Assembly (NCBI RefSeq): GCF_011516655.1
Contig: NZ_WOSV01000004.1
Span: 62,001-126,000 of the forward strand
Length of the DNA stretch: 64,000 bases
Direction: 5' to 3'
Origin: Acetobacter thailandicus
Lineage (GTDB): Bacteria; Pseudomonadota; Alphaproteobacteria; Acetobacterales; Acetobacteraceae
Shown here in pieces: positions 8,402 through 18,330 of this stretch (its first letter is position 1; each line of letters begins with the position of its first letter). The position numbers were made by a program, and so were the translations under genes. The notes beneath the pieces were generated by a model. That model was not told the origin of the DNA, did no database searches, and worked only from the letters and a program-made list of their open reading frames with translations.

Positions 8402-9307
8402 ATGGCGGCTATTACCGCTGCACTGGTCAAAGAACTGCGCGAAAAAACTGGCGCAGGCATGATGGACTGCAAAAAAGCCCTCAACGAATCAAACGGTGAA
8501 GTTGAAGCCGCAATCGACTGGCTGCGCACCAAGGGTCTTGCTGCTGCTGCTAAAAAATCTGGCCGTACAGCTGCTGAAGGTCTGGTTGGCGTTGCGTCAG
8601 AAGACAAAAAAGCCGCTATGGTTGAAGTGAATGCTGAAACCGATTTTGTAGCCCGTAACGAAGCTTTCCAGAACTTTGTTGAAAGCGTAGCTAAAGTTGC
8701 GCTTAAAGTTGGTGAAGACCTTGAAGCGATTAAGGCTGCTGTTCTCGACACCGGGCGCACAGTTGCTGACGAACTGACACATCTGATCGCTACCATCGGC
8801 GAGAACATGTCTCTGCGTCGTGCACGTGTTTTCACTGTGCCTTCAGGCGTTGTTGCTACTTATGTTCATGGTGCTCTGCGCCCTGGTCTTGGTAAAATTG
8901 GTGTTCTGGCTGCTCTCGAAGCACCATCTGCTGATGAAGCTGTGCTGCAGCTGGGTCGCCAGATTGGTATGCACGTTGCTGCAACCCGTCCATCTTCTCT
9001 GGATGTTTCAAGCCTGAACCCTGAAGAAGTTGAGCGTGAGCGCGCTGTTCTGGTTGAGCAGGCCAGAGATTCAGGTAAGCCTGAAGCGATTATTGAGAAA
9101 ATGATCGAAGGTCGTATCCGTAAGTTCTATGAAGAAGTTGTTCTTCTTGAGCAGGTATGGGTGCATGACGGTGAAAGCCGCGTTAAGGCCGTTGTCGAAA
9201 AAGCCGGTGTTAAACTTGCTGGTTTCGATCGCTTCCACCTCGGTGAAGGCATTGACAAAGAAGAAGATGATTTTGCGGCTGAAGTTGCAAAAGTATCTGG
9301 CGTCTGA
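8402..9307 (+). CDS. tsf: Translation elongation factor Ts
   Basis: Nucleotide exchange factor that recycles EF-Tu-GDP. 301 aa. The N-terminal UBA-like segment ([19 protein letters not shown]) and the core motif [10 protein letters not shown] are both intact; the dimerisation domain carries IGMHVAA. AAGGAG precedes the ATG at 8402. It lies 132 bases after rpsB, separated by the hairpin described for 8355-8387, and only 12 bases before recO, so recO probably shares its transcript. Confidence 0.98.
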   Translation: MAAITAALVKELREKTGAGMMDCKKALNESNGEVEAAIDWLRTKGLAAAAKKSGRTAAEGLVGVASEDKKAAMVEVNAETDFVARNEAFQNFVESVAKVALKVGEDLEAIKAAVLDTGRTVADELTHLIATIGENMSLRRARVFTVPSGVVATYVHGALRPGLGKIGVLAALEAPSADEAVLQLGRQIGMHVAATRPSSLDVSSLNPEEVERERAVLVEQARDSGKPEAIIEKMIEGRIRKFYEEVVLLEQVWVHDGESRVKAVVEKAGVKLAGFDRFHLGEGIDKEEDDFAAEVAKVSGV

Positions 9308-9319
9308 GCTATTGCTGAG

Positions 9320-10117
9320 ATGATGAACAGGGGCGGGATTTCCTTCGGAGAGGAGGAGATTCCCGCCCTTGTGCTTTCTGTTACCCCTGTGGGGGAGGCG
9401 GGGGCGCGTGTTCATGTGATGACCGAAGAGCACGGTCTGGTCCATGGCATGGTGTTTGGGGCACGCTCGCGTGCTGGTCGGGCTGTGTGGCAGCCTGGTA
9501 CAATTATTAAAGCCCGCTTTCAGGTTTCTGGTCCGGCTTCTATGCCCCGCGTGTCGGGTGAGCTCCTTTATAGCTGCGCCTTTCGTCTGCTTGAGCAGCC
9601 ACTGGCTTTATCGGTTATGCAGGCAGTATGTGCTATTCTTGACACCGCCTTGCCGGAATATGAACCGTCTTCGCTGCTTTTCATTAAAACTCTTGAAATA
9701 CTGACGGCTTTGGGAAGTGACCCTGTGCAGGCTGAGCAAACAGCTCTGGCGCATTATGTGCGCTGGGAGCTTGTGGTGCTGACAGAGCTTGGTTTCGGTC
9801 TGGACTTGTCTCGTTGTGCTGTAACAGGCGCCGTGACGGGTTTATCCTGTGTCTCACCACGTACAGGGTGTGCTGTGACAGAGGAAGGCGCAGGCGAGTG
9901 GAAAAATAAGCTGCTGCCTTTACCCTCTTTTTTATTGCATGAGGAGGAGACCGGCTCTCATGCAGAATGGTATGACGGGCTGCGTCTGACCGGGTATTTT
10001 CTGGCTCGCCACGTTTATGGCCAGCGTCATGTGTTTATGCCTGCGGTACGTGAACGACTGAGTGCCAGGTTAAAAAAAGAGAGTGAGCATAATATAAATA
10101 CTGATAGCACTCATTAA
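9320..10117 (+). CDS. recO: DNA repair protein RecO
   Basis: Recombination mediator that, with RecR, loads RecA onto SSB-coated gaps. 265 aa. The N-terminal OB fold reads PALVLSVTPVGEAGARVHVMT followed by EHGLVHGMVFGARS, typical of RecO. Helical middle and C-terminal regions include the degenerate SCVSPRTGCAVTEEG segment where other RecOs carry a zinc site; here few cysteines remain. Two ATGs in tandem (9320 and 9323) could start it. It is convergent with the esterase gene, whose stop is only 3 bases away, with no terminator between. Confidence 0.88.
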   Translation: MMNRGGISFGEEEIPALVLSVTPVGEAGARVHVMTEEHGLVHGMVFGARSRAGRAVWQPGTIIKARFQVSGPASMPRVSGELLYSCAFRLLEQPLALSVMQAVCAILDTALPEYEPSSLLFIKTLEILTALGSDPVQAEQTALAHYVRWELVVLTELGFGLDLSRCAVTGAVTGLSCVSPRTGCAVTEEGAGEWKNKLLPLPSFLLHEEETGSHAEWYDGLRLTGYFLARHVYGQRHVFMPAVRERLSARLKKESEHNINTDSTH

Positions 10118-10120
10118 GAA

Positions 10121-11080
10121 TTACTTTTTATCGAGGAAATGATTCTCTTCTAACCATTTCTGAGCAAGCTCCGGCCAGGGTGTGCCGCCCTGTGGTACGT
10201 TCATACCAAAACCATGCCCTCCTTTTTCAAATAAATAACGGGTTACGGGCACATGATGCGCCAGGCAGGCCTGCTGTAATATTGCGGTGTTGGCAGGGTT
10301 TGCAATGCGGTCATCAGCCGCCTGTATCAGAAAAAAAGGTGGGGCTTTATCGGTTATGTATGTCTCGACGGACCATGCTTTTTCTTCCTCTGGTGTTGGG
10401 TCCCTGCCAGCCAGAGAGCGGTGGGTACGTGTTTTATTATAGGGAGGCTTCAGAGTCACAACCGGATAGGCCAGCATGGCAAACTGCACGTTAAGCGGGA
10501 GAGAATCAGCCTGGTCCACAGGCTGATAGGTTTGCCAGTCAGGTCGGCTGGCGCACATGCCCATAAGGTGCCCGCCCGCCGAAAAACCCATAAGGCCAAC
10601 TTTATCAGGGTCGATATGCCATGTGGCGGCCTTATATTTAACCAGCCTGATAGCGCGTTGTGCATCCTGAAAAGGGGGGAGGCCGCCTTCATTCCACCCT
10701 TCTTCAGGCAGGCGATAGGTCAGAATAAAAGCCGTAATGCCCATAGAGTTCAGCCAGCGGGCCGCAGGTATAGCTTCTTTACCTGTGGCAATGTAGTGGT
10801 ATCCTCCGCCTGCGGCGATAATTATCGCCGTGCCGTTTGGGTGCTCAGGCTGATAGACGGTGAGTGTTGGTACAGATATTTTCGAGTATGCCCCGCGTGA
10901 AGAAATAAAAGGGCCGGATGAATCCGGGCCCTGACCACCGGGGGGACGTTCGGGCCATAACGGAAAAGTTGTGCTGTCGTTCAGCATCGGGGCAGCTTTC
11001 GCATGTGGTAACAGAAGGGCATAGGCCAGAGCAACTGAGGCTGTGGTGCTCAGAATTTTACGACGCGTTATAGAGGTCAT
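10121..11080 (-). CDS. Secreted alpha/beta-hydrolase (BD-FAE-like esterase)
   Basis: 319 aa exported hydrolase. The N-terminus MTSITRRKIL followed by a hydrophobic stretch ending near AKA resembles a Tat signal peptide, though a Sec route is possible. The fold shows an oxyanion segment IIAAGGGYHY, nucleophile Ser167 in GFSAGG, an acid in AADDRIANP and the catalytic His in KGGHGFGM. This arrangement is that of BD-FAE or acetyl-xylan-esterase-like enzymes that deacylate small esters or carbohydrate esters. The substrate is not known. It stands alone, in the opposite direction to recO and parC. Confidence 0.8.
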   Translation of the reverse strand: MTSITRRKILSTTASVALAYALLLPHAKAAPMLNDSTTFPLWPERPPGGQGPDSSGPFISSRGAYSKISVPTLTVYQPEHPNGTAIIIAAGGGYHYIATGKEAIPAARWLNSMGITAFILTYRLPEEGWNEGGLPPFQDAQRAIRLVKYKAATWHIDPDKVGLMGFSAGGHLMGMCASRPDWQTYQPVDQADSLPLNVQFAMLAYPVVTLKPPYNKTRTHRSLAGRDPTPEEEKAWSVETYITDKAPPFFLIQAADDRIANPANTAILQQACLAHHVPVTRYLFEKGGHGFGMNVPQGGTPWPELAQKWLEENHFLDKK

Positions 11081-11208
11081 AGCAAAAGCCTTGTATCTGA
11101 AACGCAGAACAGACCTATATGTGTATCAGTCACGCCAGAAATAGAAAGAGCAGAGTAATTTGCTGTTGCTGCCCAGTGCGGGGGTAGAACAAAAGAGGTT
11201 CAGCCGCT

Positions 11209-11253
11209 ATGTCTGATCATGGGTTAAAGGTGGCATTGTGTCAGGGAGTGTAA
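11209..11253 (+). CDS. Candidate 14-codon upstream ORF of parC
   Basis: An ATG at 11209, preceded by AAGAGG about ten bases upstream, opens a frame encoding [14 protein letters not shown]. It ends at a TAA (11251-11253) one base before the parC ATG. Such tight stop-start spacing usually means translational coupling. No homology can be judged at this length, so it may be chance. Confidence 0.3.
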   Translation: MSDHGLKVALCQGV

Positions 11254-11254
11254 G

Positions 11255-13462
11255 ATGAGCGAAACTGTTGAAGGCTGCGTAGAAGAGACCAGACTGACCG
11301 ATGCTCTGAGCAAGCGGTATCTGTCTTATGCGCTCTCTACTATTATGTCGCGTTCGCTGCCCGATGTGCGCGATGGCCTTAAGCCGGTTCACCGTCGCCT
11401 GGTATATGCCATGTATCAGCTTAAGCTTGATCCCTCTGCGGGCTTTAAAAAATGCGCCCGTGTTGTGGGTGACGTTATCGGTAAATACCACCCTCATGGT
11501 GATGCTTCGGTTTACGAGGCTCTCGTACGTCTGGCGCAGGATTTTGCAGCCCGTTACCCCCTGGTAGAAGGGCAGGGTAATTTTGGCTCGGTTGATGGTG
11601 ATAACGCTGCGGCAATGCGATACACCGAGGCTCGCCTGACCGAAGTTGCAAGTGCATTGCTTGAGGGGGTTGAAGAAAATGCTGTTGATTTCCGCCCGAC
11701 CTATGATGGTGAGGAGCAGGAGCCCGTTGTCCTCCCCGGTGCCTTTCCTAATCTCTTAGCCAATGGTGCTTCTGGTATTGCTGTGGGTATGGCAACCAGT
11801 ATTCCGCCCCATAACGCTGCTGAGGTCTGTAAAGCAGCGGCTTTTCTGGTCAAAAAACCAGGCTGTACCACGCAGGAGCTAATGGCGTATCTGCCCGGGC
11901 CGGACTTTCCGACCGGTGGCCTGATTGTGGAAGATGAAGCGGCTATTCTGAAGGCCTATGAAACAGGCCGTGGCAGTTTTCGTATGCGTGCCCGCTGGGA
12001 GGTGGAGCAGGGGCGTTTTGGCACATGGCAGATTATCGTCACTGAAATTCCTTATCAGGTGCAGAAATCCCGGCTTATCGAACAGATGGCTGATTTGCTC
12101 GAGCAGAAAAAACTCCCGCTTCTGGGTGATATCCGTGATGAAAGTACCGACGTGATTCGTCTGGTACTTGAGCCAAAAACACGCGGTATTGAGCCTGAAG
12201 TGCTGATGGAAACATTGTTTCGTGCCACGCAGCTTGAAAGCCGCTTTGGCCTGAACATGAATGTACTTGGCGCTAACCGTACTCCGGGGGTTCTGGGGCT
12301 GAAGGAGGTTTTGCAGGCCTGGCTTGACCACCGTCATGAGGTGATGGAGCGTCGCAGTCAGCATCGTCTTGATGCGGTTGCACGCCGTCTTGAAATTCTT
12401 TCTGGTTTTCTCGCAGTTTACCTTAACCTTGATGAAGTCATTCGTATCATCCGTGAAGAAGATGATGCACGTGACTGCCTTATTCGCACTTTCTCTCTGA
12501 CTGATATTCAGGTTGAAGCTGTTTTAAACATGCGTCTGCGCAGTCTCCGACGGCTTGAAGAGGTCGAGATTCGCAAAGAGCATGATAAACTCTCTGCAGA
12601 GCGTGCAGCCCTTGAAGAGTTGCTGGCTGATGCCGGTCTGCGCTGGAAACGTATTGAGCGTGAACTGCGTGAGATGAGTGTACAGTTTGGTAAAGGTCGC
12701 CTGGGTGAGCGTCGCAGTACTCTTCTTTCAGCGCCTGAGCCGGTTGATATTTCTGTCGTTGATGCGGTTGAACGTGAGGCTGTTACGCTGATACTGTCGC
12801 AGCAGGGCTGGGTGCGTACGGTTAAAGGCCATAATATTGATGCTGAAAATCAGAAGTTCAAAGAGGGTGATGCCCTCAGGCTGACAATCCCCTGTTACAC
12901 GACTGATAAAATCTGCTTCTTTGCAACGGACGGAAAAGCTTTCACCGTGAAAGCGGCTGATCTGCCACGGGGCCGTGGCGATGGTCAGCCTCTCAGATTA
13001 TTGTTTGACCTGCCAAATGATGAAGAGCTGATTGCTGTTTTTGCTGTGAAAGCAGGCGGTAAACGCCTTGTTGCCTCAGATGTCGGGCGCGGTATGCTGG
13101 TTGAGGAGGAGAGTATGGTGGCTGAGAAGCGCTCAGGCCGCCAGGTGCTCAACCTAAAACCAGGTGAGCGTGCTTTGCTGTGTAACCCGGCTGAGGGCGA
13201 TCAGGTCGCAGTTATTGGTGATAACAGGCGTTTTCTGATTTTCCCGGCAGAACAGTTGCCTGTTATGGCGCGTGGCCTTGGTGTTGCTTTGCAGAAATAT
13301 TCTGATGCACGCCTGCGTCAGGCTATAGTTTTCTCGTCAGAGAGTGGGTTGTTGTGGCCTGGTACGGTGCGCGTGCGCCAGTGGTCTGACCTGCAGGAGT
13401 GGGCAGGTCGTCGCGCTGCAGTCGGTAAAACTGCACCGGCATGGGCCATGAAAAAAGGGTGA
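11255..13462 (+). CDS. parC: DNA topoisomerase IV subunit A
   Basis: Decatenating type IIA topoisomerase, breakage-reunion subunit; 735 aa. Near the N-terminus [13 protein letters not shown] is the quinolone-region helix. The catalytic tyrosine is Tyr123 in [11 protein letters not shown] (E. coli ParC Tyr120). The short C-terminal beta-pinwheel (about residues 500-720) and the lack of a GyrA box favour ParC over GyrA. GGGAG seven bases before the ATG is a good ribosome site. It is preceded by a short candidate upstream ORF and followed by a GC-rich hairpin. Confidence 0.95.
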   Translation: MSETVEGCVEETRLTDALSKRYLSYALSTIMSRSLPDVRDGLKPVHRRLVYAMYQLKLDPSAGFKKCARVVGDVIGKYHPHGDASVYEALVRLAQDFAARYPLVEGQGNFGSVDGDNAAAMRYTEARLTEVASALLEGVEENAVDFRPTYDGEEQEPVVLPGAFPNLLANGASGIAVGMATSIPPHNAAEVCKAAAFLVKKPGCTTQELMAYLPGPDFPTGGLIVEDEAAILKAYETGRGSFRMRARWEVEQGRFGTWQIIVTEIPYQVQKSRLIEQMADLLEQKKLPLLGDIRDESTDVIRLVLEPKTRGIEPEVLMETLFRATQLESRFGLNMNVLGANRTPGVLGLKEVLQAWLDHRHEVMERRSQHRLDAVARRLEILSGFLAVYLNLDEVIRIIREEDDARDCLIRTFSLTDIQVEAVLNMRLRSLRRLEEVEIRKEHDKLSAERAALEELLADAGLRWKRIERELREMSVQFGKGRLGERRSTLLSAPEPVDISVVDAVEREAVTLILSQQGWVRTVKGHNIDAENQKFKEGDALRLTIPCYTTDKICFFATDGKAFTVKAADLPRGRGDGQPLRLLFDLPNDEELIAVFAVKAGGKRLVASDVGRGMLVEEESMVAEKRSGRQVLNLKPGERALLCNPAEGDQVAVIGDNRRFLIFPAEQLPVMARGLGVALQKYSDARLRQAIVFSSESGLLWPGTVRVRQWSDLQEWAGRRAAVGKTAPAWAMKKG

Positions 13463-13474
13463 CCGACAAATCAC

Positions 13475-13499
13475 CCCCCCGGTTTTGTAAGCCGGGGGG
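13475..13499. terminator. GC-rich hairpin between convergent parC and lipoprotein gene
   Basis: CCCCCCGG at 13475-13482 pairs with CCGGGGGG at 13492-13499 over a 9-base loop. It lies between the stops of two convergent genes. Neither strand has a strong T run directly after it, so it may be a weak bidirectional terminator. Confidence 0.6.
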
Positions 13500-13505
13500 A
13501 TGCAG

Positions 13506-13640
13506 TTATTTGTTATTTTGCATCAGGTGGTCGTGGTAGCCGTACTTCTGCCACTGAGCGGGTGTGGTCAGTTTTTTGGGTTCTTCTGAACAGGCTGAGA
13601 GCGTTACAGCACAGATCAGTAGTAAGATAACATGTCTCAT
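13506..13640 (-). CDS. Small lipoprotein (44 aa)
   Basis: The frame starting at 13640 encodes a basic residue, a hydrophobic core (HVILLLICAVT) and a lipobox LSAC, so Cys17 would be lipidated after signal peptidase II cleavage. The remaining 28 residues are polar and end in HDHLMQNNK. A longer in-frame start at 13727 would bury the signal and overlap mlaF, so the short form is preferred. It lies 25 bases after mlaF on the same strand, which suggests a role with, or simply co-expression with, that transporter. The family is not recognised. Confidence 0.6.
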   Translation of the reverse strand: MRHVILLLICAVTLSACSEEPKKLTTPAQWQKYGYHDHLMQNNK

Positions 13641-13665
13641 AGTCCGGGGTCTCTGTTCAGAGGGG

Positions 13666-14442
13666 TTATTTACGGAGTTCCATAGAAATCGGGCCTTCGC
13701 GCCGGCCATGGGTAAACTGGTCAACAAGCGGGTTGCCGCTGTTCATGAGAGATGTGGCTGCACCCTGCCAGACCATCCTGCCTTTATAAAGCATAGCGGC
13801 CTGATCACCAATGCGCTGGGCAGAAGCCATGTCGTGGGTAATGGCGATAGCGGTTGAACCGAGTGTTTTTACGCAATCGACAATAAGCCCGTCGATAATA
13901 GCGCCCATAATAGGGTCAAGGCCTGTTGTAGGCTCATCAAAGAACAGAATTTCAGGTTGTGCCGCGATAGCCCGTGCAAGGCCAACGCGCTTTTGCATGC
14001 CGCCTGACAGTTCAGAGGGGTAGAGGTCACAAACCGACTCATCAAGCCCTACCTGAGCCAGAACTGAGGCTGCTTTCTGGCGGGCGTCAGCACGTTTAAT
14101 GCGCTTTTGTGCCAGCAGGCCAAAGGTCACGTTTTCCCAGACGGGCAGACTGTCAAACAGAGCAGCATTCTGAAATAGCATGCCAATTTCGCCGCGTAGT
14201 TTTTCACGGCGTTGCTCAGAGGCTGCGACAATATCTTCCCCGTTGATTTCAATGCTGCCGGAATCCGGGGTGATAAGCCCGAGAATACAGCGCAGCAGCA
14301 CTGACTTGCCACTGCCCGAACCGCCAATAATGACAAGAGACATTCCGGCAGGAACATCAAAAGTAATGCCATCCAGAACGGTTCTGGAACCGAAGGATTT
14401 GTGCAGGTCGCGAATGCGGATTCTGGGAGTGGTGCTGGTCAT
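13666..14442 (-). CDS. mlaF: ABC transporter ATPase, MlaF-type phospholipid trafficking
   Basis: ATPase of an MCE/Mla-type system that moves phospholipids between the membranes to keep outer-membrane asymmetry. 258 aa with Walker A GGSGSGKS (40-47), signature LSGGMQKRVGLARA and Walker B ILFFDEPTTGLDP. The signature followed by an Arg-rich helix and the adjoining permease fit MlaF. It overlaps mlaE by 4 bases. No MCE-domain protein (MlaD) is in the window, so the partner is encoded elsewhere, or the system is of the plant TGD-like or alphaproteobacterial split type. Confidence 0.9.
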   Translation of the reverse strand: MTSTTPRIRIRDLHKSFGSRTVLDGITFDVPAGMSLVIIGGSGSGKSVLLRCILGLITPDSGSIEINGEDIVAASEQRREKLRGEIGMLFQNAALFDSLPVWENVTFGLLAQKRIKRADARQKAASVLAQVGLDESVCDLYPSELSGGMQKRVGLARAIAAQPEILFFDEPTTGLDPIMGAIIDGLIVDCVKTLGSTAIAITHDMASAQRIGDQAAMLYKGRMVWQGAATSLMNSGNPLVDQFTHGRREGPISMELRK

Positions 14443-15224
14443 TGTGAGAAGAACAGATCCGTCAGAAGATAATCAAAGGCCAGGAGCAGAATCGAAGCGG
14501 TAACAACAGCTGCTGTTGTGGCTGAACCAACGCCTTCAGCGCCGCCTTTGCTGTTATAACCGTAATAGCAGCCCATCAGTGAGATCAGAAAACCAAACAG
14601 TGCTGCTTTGACCAGCCCTACGGTGACATCTGCTATTTTGAGCGAGTTGAGCGTTGCCGTGATATAGGCATGAGGTGAAAAGCCCAGCTTCATAACACAG
14701 ACAGTAAAGCCGCCGGCTACACCCAGAATATCGGCAATAAACACCAGCAGAGGCAGAGCCACCAGCCCTGCGAGAAGGCGTGGTGCCACCAGATATTTCA
14801 TCGGATGGGTTGAGAGTGTGCTCAGTGCATCAATCTGGTCAGTGACACGCATGGTGCCCAGCTGTGCGGCAATGGCTGCCCCCACGCGCCCGGCTACCAT
14901 CAGGCCGGCCAGCACAGGTCCCAGCTCGCGGGTCACGGCCAGCACGACAATGCCGGCAATAGCATTTTGTGCATGGTATTGCGCAAATCCTGTGTAGGAC
15001 TGCAAAGCAATAACCCCACCTGAAAAAAGCGCGGTCAGGGCGACAACAGGCAGGGAGAAGAACCCGGTCTCCTGAAAGGTGCTGAAAAACACACGCCCGT
15101 AAAAGGGTGGGCGAAAGATGTGCGACAACCCTTCAAGAGCGAACAAAGCCAGAGACCCGGCTGCGCGAATCAGATCAAGGGTTGTCCGGCCCAGTCTGGC
15201 TACAAGAGAGAGCAAGCTATCCAT
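14439..15224 (-). CDS. mlaE: ABC transporter permease, MlaE family
   Basis: Integral membrane partner of the preceding ATPase, 261 aa with five or six hydrophobic segments. Family motifs include GFFSLPVVALTALFSGGVIALQ, the conserved ELGPVLAGLMVAGRVGAAIAAQ region and LGTMRVTDQIDAL. The last of these is the coupling region that contacts the ATPase. It is first in the mlaE-mlaF-lipoprotein unit. The upstream 295 bases hold no other gene; CATCATC and GATGATG near 15378 and 15409 form a possible hairpin but nothing firmer. Confidence 0.91.
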   Translation of the reverse strand: MDSLLSLVARLGRTTLDLIRAAGSLALFALEGLSHIFRPPFYGRVFFSTFQETGFFSLPVVALTALFSGGVIALQSYTGFAQYHAQNAIAGIVVLAVTRELGPVLAGLMVAGRVGAAIAAQLGTMRVTDQIDALSTLSTHPMKYLVAPRLLAGLVALPLLVFIADILGVAGGFTVCVMKLGFSPHAYITATLNSLKIADVTVGLVKAALFGFLISLMGCYYGYNSKGGAEGVGSATTAAVVTASILLLAFDYLLTDLFFSQ

Positions 15225-15519
15225 CTGCCCGGTTTATCATCCTGGTTAAGTGCTTTTATAAATCGTGATGTTAAGCCGTAGCCTGATACGGGCGAGGCGT
15301 CAAAGTCTGAAATATTTTTTTATGATGAGATCGCTGAGTAGCCGCCGGGTTGCCCGATAAAATGTCAGCTCAGACGCATCATCCGTTCACCCCCCATTGC
15401 AGAGCGTGATGATGAAGGGCATCTGTAGTGGTAATAATGTCTGCTATTCTGTTTTTTCCTTTTGCCCCGGCAGGTGAAGGCAGGATTTCAGCACAGGACT
15501 ATACAGCAGGAGAGTTTGA

Positions 15520-16845
15520 GTGCGCATAGCTATGATAGGCGGCGGGTATGTCGGACTGGTATCAGGTGCATGTTTTGCCGAATTTGGCGTGCATGTTGCT
15601 ATTGTTGAAACAAACCCTCAGCGTCTGCATGCCCTGCGTAACGGAGAAATTCCTATTTATGAGCCGGGTCTTGATGCGCTTGTGGCATCAAACACGCAGG
15701 CTGGCCGCCTGACATTCGGTGATGATATTGCTCATGCCGTAACAGGCGCTGATGCGGTATTTATCGCTGTTGGTACACCACCCAGAAATGGCGACGGCGC
15801 AGCCGACCTGCAGTATGTTCATGCCGCAGCCCGCCAGATCGCTCATGCGCTGACAGGCTATACGGTTGTCGTGACAAAATCGACCGTACCGGTGGGCACA
15901 AGCCGGCGTATTGCGGCTATTATCCGTGAAACCCGCCCTGATGCTGATTTTGATGTGGCTTCCAACCCTGAATTTTTGCGTGAAGGTAATGCAATCGGGG
16001 ACTTTATGCGCCCTGATCGTGTGATTATCGGCCTTGATCAGGAAAAAACGCGTACCGATGGCCGTGCTGAGGCGGTGCTGCGCAATGTATACAACAAAAT
16101 CTCTCACACTGGTGCAACACTTTTATTCACCGGTATTGAAACCGCTGAGCTGACCAAATATGCCTCGAATTCTTTCCTCGCGATGAAGATTTCGTTTATT
16201 AACGAAATGGCAGATCTGTGTGAAAAATTAGGCGCCAGTGTAGAGGACCTTGCCGATGGCATGGGGCTGGACAGGCGTATTGGCCGTGAGTTTTTAAACC
16301 CAGGCCCTGGTTATGGCGGTTCATGTTTTCCTAAAGATACTCTGGCGTTGTCACGCATCGCGCAGGAGGCGCAGAGTGCCTGTCGCCTGGTTGAAACCAC
16401 AGTGCTGGTTAACGAAGCCCGTAAGGCTGGCATAGCCGGGCGCATTGCCGCTTTGTGTGGTGGTTCAGTGTCAGGTAAAACGATTGCTGTTCTCGGGCTG
16501 ACTTTTAAGCCTGAGACAGATGATATGCGTGAATCTCCCTCACTGCCTGTATTGCACCGACTGGCAGAGGCTGGCGCGGTTATTCGTGCCTATGACCCGG
16601 TTGCTATGAATGTGGCTCGCCCGCTTTTGCCTGCAGGGGTGATATATTGTGAGGATGCACTCAGCACAGCTAAAAATGCTGATGCACTGGTGGTGCTGAC
16701 AGAATGGGATGAGTTTCGTGCACTTGTGCCAGCCGAACTGGCACAGCGTATGAAGAACGGCGTCGTTATTGATTTACGCAATATTTTCGACCCTGCTGCC
16801 ATACGAACTGCCGGGCTTCGTTATGATTCTGTTGGGCGCCTGTGA
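15520..16845 (+). CDS. ugd: UDP-glucose 6-dehydrogenase
   Basis: Oxidises UDP-glucose twice with NAD to UDP-glucuronate, a precursor for exopolysaccharide and surface sugars. 441 aa. The Rossmann motif is MIGGGYVGLVSGACFAEFG. The catalytic cysteine is Cys269 in YGGSCFPKDT; the C-terminal NAD-binding half carries LGLTFKPETDDMRESPS. The GTG at 15520 is preceded by AGGAG at a good distance. radA follows after 28 bases and may be co-transcribed. Confidence 0.96.
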   Translation: MRIAMIGGGYVGLVSGACFAEFGVHVAIVETNPQRLHALRNGEIPIYEPGLDALVASNTQAGRLTFGDDIAHAVTGADAVFIAVGTPPRNGDGAADLQYVHAAARQIAHALTGYTVVVTKSTVPVGTSRRIAAIIRETRPDADFDVASNPEFLREGNAIGDFMRPDRVIIGLDQEKTRTDGRAEAVLRNVYNKISHTGATLLFTGIETAELTKYASNSFLAMKISFINEMADLCEKLGASVEDLADGMGLDRRIGREFLNPGPGYGGSCFPKDTLALSRIAQEAQSACRLVETTVLVNEARKAGIAGRIAALCGGSVSGKTIAVLGLTFKPETDDMRESPSLPVLHRLAEAGAVIRAYDPVAMNVARPLLPAGVIYCEDALSTAKNADALVVLTEWDEFRALVPAELAQRMKNGVVIDLRNIFDPAAIRTAGLRYDSVGRL

Positions 16846-16873
16846 GCGTATAATGCGGTAAGGAGAGTCGGCT

Positions 16874-18259
16874 GTGGCAAAAAAACCTTCACGTCGTTTT
16901 GTGTGTCGCAGCTGTGGCGTTGTGCACCCGAAATGGATCGGGCAGTGCGAAGGCTGTGAGGAGTGGAATACGCTTGAAGAGGAGCAGATTGAACCTCTGG
17001 CAGCTTCTTCTGCACGGCCGTCAACGCGGGGGCGCCGCATTAAGCTTGAAGGGTTAAGTGGTATCGCTCAGCCGCCGCCACGCATTAAAACCAGTATCGA
17101 AGAGCTTGACCGTGTTCTGGGGGGCGGGCTGGTGCCGGCCTCTGCTGTGCTGGTAGGGGGCGACCCGGGTATAGGTAAATCAACCCTGTTGTTGCAGGCT
17201 GCCTGTCGCATGGCAGAAAGCGGGTCACGGGTATTGTATATCTCGGGTGAGGAGGCGGCAGATCAGATTCGCCTGCGTGCGCTCAGGCTGGGGGTGGGGT
17301 CAGCGTCTCTTGACCTTGCAGCATCAATTAACGTGACAGACATTGTGGCCACGCTTGAAGCTGAGCCAGATGTTAAAGTCGTGGTGATCGATTCAATTCA
17401 GACGATGTGGCTTGAAACGATTGATAGTGCACCAGGCACAGTCTCTCAGGTGCGGGCCTGTGCGTTTGAGCTGATCCGCCTGGCGAAGCGGCGGGGTTTC
17501 AGCCTTATTCTGGTCGGGCACGTGACGAAAGAGGGCGCTCTTGCAGGCCCGCGTGTGCTTGAGCACATGGTTGACGCGGTGCTTTATTTTGAAGGAGATC
17601 GCGGGCACCAGTTTCGTATTTTACGTGCGGCCAAAAATCGCTTTGGTGCAACAGATGAAATTGGCGTTTTTGCGATGACTGATCGTGGGTTGGAGGAGGT
17701 CAGTAACCCTTCGGCTTTGTTCCTGGCTGAACGTCGCGGCAATATTGCAGGGTCAGCTATTTTTGCAGGGCTTGAGGGTTCGCGCCCGGTTTTGCTTGAG
17801 GTGCAGGCTCTGCTTTCTCCTAAGTCGGGTGATGGTGCACCACGCCGGGCTGTTGTGGGGTGGGATAGTGGCCGGCTTTCTATGTTGCTCGCCGTGCTTG
17901 AGACGCGTTGCGGGCTGAAGCTGGCGGGTATGGATGTTTACCTTAATGTGGCAGGTGGTCTGAGAGTGACAGAGCCTGCAGCTGACCTTGCTGTGGCAGC
18001 GGCACTAGTTTCTGCTGCGAGCGGGGTGCCGACCAGTTCAGGCGATGTTTATTTTGGTGAAGTCGGGCTGTCAGGCGAAGTGCGCCAGGTGTCACAGGCT
18101 GACGCCCGTTTAAAAGAAGCCGTAAAGCTTGGTTTTGACCAGGCAGCACTGCCCCGGCGTGTTGCCAGAGGGAGTGCCCGCAGCAAGCCGCCTGAAGGTT
18201 TGACCCTGCGTGAAATTGGCCATTTATCGGACCTGACCGGCGGTATACCTGAAGAGTAA
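16874..18259 (+). CDS. radA: DNA repair protein RadA (Sms)
   Basis: RecA-like helicase that promotes branch migration in recombination. 461 aa from a GTG start. An N-terminal C4 zinc finger uses Cys11, Cys14, Cys25 and Cys28. The ATPase core has Walker A GGDPGIGKST around residue 100 and the RadA-specific AKNRFGATDEIGVF. The C-terminal part is Lon-protease-like but without proteolytic function in this family (GGLRVTEPAADLAVAAALVS). The downstream tRNA has its own promoter. Confidence 0.96.
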   Translation: MAKKPSRRFVCRSCGVVHPKWIGQCEGCEEWNTLEEEQIEPLAASSARPSTRGRRIKLEGLSGIAQPPPRIKTSIEELDRVLGGGLVPASAVLVGGDPGIGKSTLLLQAACRMAESGSRVLYISGEEAADQIRLRALRLGVGSASLDLAASINVTDIVATLEAEPDVKVVVIDSIQTMWLETIDSAPGTVSQVRACAFELIRLAKRRGFSLILVGHVTKEGALAGPRVLEHMVDAVLYFEGDRGHQFRILRAAKNRFGATDEIGVFAMTDRGLEEVSNPSALFLAERRGNIAGSAIFAGLEGSRPVLLEVQALLSPKSGDGAPRRAVVGWDSGRLSMLLAVLETRCGLKLAGMDVYLNVAGGLRVTEPAADLAVAAALVSAASGVPTSSGDVYFGEVGLSGEVRQVSQADARLKEAVKLGFDQAALPRRVARGSARSKPPEGLTLREIGHLSDLTGGIPEE

Positions 18260-18287
18260 AGGAGTTTAGAAAAAATATATTGGATGG

Positions 18288-18316
18288 TTGCCAGAAAAAC
18301 GCTCTAAGCGTATAGA
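18288..18316 (+). promoter_or_regulatory. Sigma-70-like promoter of tRNA-Gly
   Basis: TTGCCA at 18288-18293 and TATAGA at 18311-18316 are separated by exactly 17 bases. Transcription would start near 18323, leaving a short 5' leader before the mature tRNA at 18331. Good match to the housekeeping consensus. Confidence 0.7.
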
Positions 18317-18330
18317 GGCCATAGTCAGAT

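Noticed and set aside
11255-13462. GyrA for the parC gene
   Set aside because: The length, short C-terminal domain and lack of GyrA box favour ParC.
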